Shown here: piece by piece, positions 6,071-8,125 of the stretch
Numbering within the stretch: the first letter of the stretch is position 1
How the letters are laid out: every line of letters starts with the position of its first letter
Assembly (NCBI GenBank): GCA_026706425.1
Contig: JAPOYW010000217.1
Coordinates: forward strand, 5,390-13,514
Origin: Gammaproteobacteria bacterium
Lineage (GTDB): Bacteria > Pseudomonadota > Gammaproteobacteria > Pseudomonadales > Azotimanducaceae
DNA length: 8,125 nucleotides
Reading direction: 5' to 3'
Position numbers and translations under genes: made by a program
The notes under the pieces: generated by a model
Told to the model about the DNA's origin: nothing
What the model saw: the letters and a program-made list of their open reading frames with translations, nothing else
The model's database searches: none

Positions 6071-6816
6071 GTTGATGTTCCTGAGTGTGGCCGTGATCTC
6101 TTCTCTCTCTTCGGGTGGCGGGACCTGATCCACTTCAGGATTGCCTTGCGCGCCTCTTCAGGGTCGTCCGGAGGGGGGCCAATCGCTTCCTCTAGCCTTC
6201 TGAAGAGTTCCGCAGGCACAGATTCCGACACAGCTTGGATGCGGGCGAAATGTGCCTTGGGAGAGAAGTGCAGGGGGAGTTCGTTGCCCTCGTTGTCCTT
6301 GACGATCAGGACATCCCCGACAGGCCGGCCGACCTCGTCCTTGACTGTCGTGCGACCCACAAGCTGAAGACGAAGCAGGTACAGGAACGCATATCCTTCA
6401 CCGACGGAGATCGTTACGTACGCGGTCTCGGGAGTCCGACCGTCCCCTGTCGCCAAGATGGAATCCAGCAGACCCTAGACCTCGCTCTCTTCGGAACGTC
6501 CTAACTCCGCAAGGGCGATTCGCACCATGTCGTGGACACGAACGTCCACCGGACAGCCCTCCAGCCAAAGCCGCCCCGATTCGACCGTCTCCGACCATTG
6601 TGCCGCACGCATCAAGGCGCTCAATCTGCCAACCGGATAGTCGCGTTCGCAGCGCGCGCGAAAGTCGTCGGCCCAGCCGAGTTCCATGCGCAAAGCGGAG
6701 TAGTCTTCGGGGTGCTCGCGCCAATCCCGCGAATCGAGGGACGTCTCGCTAGCCAAGACGAACGTGACCGACGCCAAGGCCGCAACGACGCTCGCCAGCT
6801 TCCGGAACGTTTGCAT

Positions 6817-7003
6817 CGCGAACCTCCCCGCTTTCGCCTCCACGATATAGCGTTGCGTTGTACTCGCGACAGGCCCGCGCGTAAAGGGCGGGTCAAGGCG
6901 GGGCGCTGGTGTGTGAGCGTGGGTTATGATCGTTTGAACTGGCGTGCTGGGCGACTCGGCGGTTCACCGTCGGCGGGCCCGACGGACGCAATGGATCAAG
7001 TCC
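6817..7003. promoter_or_regulatory. Divergent promoter region of the DUF4919-type gene and the PQQ dehydrogenase
   Basis: The two genes point away from each other, so both promoters should be here. Rightward, TATGAT (6925-6930) is a good -10 about 74 bp before ATG 7004, but the -35 is poor. Leftward, TATATC (minus strand of 6844-6849) with CTGTCG 17 bp upstream is a weak candidate, placing the start just ahead of the Shine-Dalgarno at 6823-6829. No operator is obvious. Confidence 0.3.
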
Positions 7004-8125
7004 ATGACACGTAACCCACCGAAATCGCGTTGTTTGGTGCGGCTCTCCGCGTTGATCGCCACGTCAACGCTGTTCCAGCCGGCTGCGGCAAGTCCGGACT
7101 TGCTTGTCCCGGCCCTGGACTACGGCGCCAAGGACTGCAGCTTTTGCCATTTGACGCCCCAGGGCGGTGAGGCGCACAACGAACGGGGTCTTTGGCTTGC
7201 TGCGGAGCGGGACCGCCGGGGGGTCGAAAAGATCGACGTGGCGTGGCTGGCGGTTCGCGACAAGCGCGTCGCAAAAGCCGAGCAGCCGTCTAGCGCACAG
7301 GTGCAGGTCGCGGAGCTGCCGGCGATCAAGGCGCTGCCCGCTGACCGGCAGCGCCCGGTGGACTACACGACCGCGCATGGCGACTGGCCGGCCTACGGGG
7401 GCGGACTGCGCGCCCAGAAATACTCGCCCCTCGATCAAGTGTCGTCGGACAACGTCGACGACCTTGCCGTCGCTTGGGTTTGGGAGGCGTTCGACAACCA
7501 CCGCTACACGGGCCTTCTCAACCGGCGCAAGACCCCGGACGGCTTCAAGGCGACGCCGCTCATGGTGGCTGGCCGTCTGTTCGTACGCACCGCGTTCTCG
7601 GCCGTCGCCGCCATCGATCCGATCACCGGCCGGACGCTGTGGACCTACGATCCGGGTACCGGCGACGGTCCCCGCCCGCCGGTATTCGGTTTCTCCACGA
7701 GGGGTCTGGCCTATCACCGGGGCGATGACGGCGACCGCGTCCTGTTGGTGACGAGCGACGGCTGGCTCATCGCGCTGTCGACGGACACGGGCGAGCCTCT
7801 TCCCGGCTTCGGGGAGGACGGCCGCGTCGACCTGACCAAGGGACTGCGCCGCCCGCTGTCCCGCCGCGCGAACACGTGGAACTACGCACCGGCCCTGTGC
7901 GGCGACGTCGTCGTGCTGGGCAACCAGACCCACGACGGCTCGCACATGCTCCGCAATTGGCGGGACAACGTCCCGCTCGGGGACGTTCGGGGCTTCGATG
8001 TCAGGACGGGCCGGCAGATGTGGGTGTTCAAGACGATCCCCCAGGCCGGCGAGTTCGGCAACGACACTTGGGGCGAGGAGTCGTGGAAGTGGATGGGCAA
8101 TACCAACGTCTGGTCCATGATGAGT
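7004..8125 (+). CDS. PQQ-dependent dehydrogenase with N-terminal CxxCH haem motif, partial (3' end off window)
   Basis: The first 374 residues are present. ATG 7004 starts a signal peptide (hydrophobic core LVRLSALIATSTLF, likely cut after QPAAA), so the enzyme acts in the periplasm. A single haem c motif CSFCH lies at 45-49, followed by about 70 polar residues. The beta-propeller begins near 127 with DWPAYGGGLRAQKYSPLDQV and continues through TPLMVAGRLFV, AAIDPITGRTLWTYDP, RGLAYHRGDDGDRVLLVTSD, GFDVRTGRQMWVFKTIP and AGEFGNDTWGEESW. This order matches the glucose/quinate-type quinoprotein dehydrogenases, usually 600-700 residues, so roughly half the protein is missing at the edge. The family oxidises alcohols or sugars with pyrroloquinoline quinone and passes electrons to cytochrome c or ubiquinone; the fused haem suggests direct transfer to a c-type carrier. 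The ribosome-binding site is weak; an ATG at 6991 is in another frame and stops after seven codons. The substrate cannot be told. Confidence 0.88.
   Translation, partial: MTRNPPKSRCLVRLSALIATSTLFQPAAASPDLLVPALDYGAKDCSFCHLTPQGGEAHNERGLWLAAERDRRGVEKIDVAWLAVRDKRVAKAEQPSSAQVQVAELPAIKALPADRQRPVDYTTAHGDWPAYGGGLRAQKYSPLDQVSSDNVDDLAVAWVWEAFDNHRYTGLLNRRKTPDGFKATPLMVAGRLFVRTAFSAVAAIDPITGRTLWTYDPGTGDGPRPPVFGFSTRGLAYHRGDDGDRVLLVTSDGWLIALSTDTGEPLPGFGEDGRVDLTKGLRRPLSRRANTWNYAPALCGDVVVLGNQTHDGSHMLRNWRDNVPLGDVRGFDVRTGRQMWVFKTIPQAGEFGNDTWGEESWKWMGNTNVWSMMS

Larger units (their letters stand above)
5956..6816 (-). pseudogene. DUF4919-type secreted protein, interrupted by an in-frame TAG
   Basis: ATG 6816 follows GGGGAGG with a 6-nt gap, an excellent start. 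Residues 1-22 form a Sec signal peptide (MQTFRKLASVVAALASVTFVLA), so the product would be exported. Residues 35-113 follow the family pattern (EDYSALRMELGW, later VDVRVHDMVRIALAELGR). A TAG at 6475-6477 ends the product after 113 residues. The same frame reopens directly with GLLDSILATGDGRTPETAYV and ISVGEGY, the family's C-terminal signature, and continues to TGA 5956-5958. The two halves therefore share one frame. Compared with relatives as I remember them, a few residues seem to be missing beside the stop. The tail after about 6110 looks unlike the family: it reads through a tandem repeat and the antisense of the RNA terminator, so the original C-terminus may also be lost. The second half has only a TTG (6456) with no ribosome-binding site. 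The function of the family is unknown. A sequencing error at 6475 would restore a complete gene. Confidence 0.7.

Noticed and set aside
1..8125. CRISPR array, tRNA, rRNA or transposase
   Set aside because: No regularly spaced repeats, tRNA cloverleaf, rRNA sequence or transposase-like protein was found on either strand.

Overview
The window looks like a piece of a GC-rich bacterial chromosome, most likely from an uncultured proteobacterium. That is an inference from the GC-rich third positions, the Sec signal peptides, the PQQ dehydrogenase and the DUF4919-type protein; no lineage marker gene is present.

Left part (1-5301): every gene lies on the minus strand. In transcription order they are a luciferase-like flavin monooxygenase (5301-4342), the C-terminal half of a tryptophan 2,3-dioxygenase (4345-3932, its GTG overlapping the monooxygenase stop), the C-terminal third of a kynureninase-like PLP enzyme (about 3905-3510), a complete thiamine-diphosphate enzyme of the acetolactate synthase/oxalyl-CoA decarboxylase superfamily (3186-1552), and, after a 250-base gap with a repeated TTAGCCAT motif, a phytanoyl-CoA-dioxygenase-like oxygenase with a HEAT-repeat tail that runs off the left edge (1301-1). 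The two kynurenine-pathway genes keep their order but have each lost the N-terminal part, so the locus reads as the scar of a decayed tryptophan-to-anthranilate operon between intact catabolic oxidoreductase genes.

Middle (5302-5991): there is no convincing protein gene. From about 5569 to 5991 the plus strand can be folded by hand into a series of helices, several closed by G-U pairs that favour plus-strand transcription. It ends in a near-perfect intrinsic terminator (11-bp stem, GCAA loop, five T). A weak sigma70-like promoter sits just upstream. I read this as a roughly 420-nt structured noncoding RNA. I could not match it to tmRNA, RNase P RNA, SRP RNA, 6S RNA, group I/II introns or any riboswitch I know. 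It is the best candidate for something undescribed here.

Right part (5956-8125): a minus-strand DUF4919-type secreted protein gene (6816-5956) is interrupted by one in-frame TAG. Divergent from it is a plus-strand PQQ-dependent dehydrogenase (7004 to the right edge) with a signal peptide and one CxxCH haem motif before the beta-propeller. The 3' end of the RNA and the 3' end of the DUF4919 frame overlap on opposite strands.
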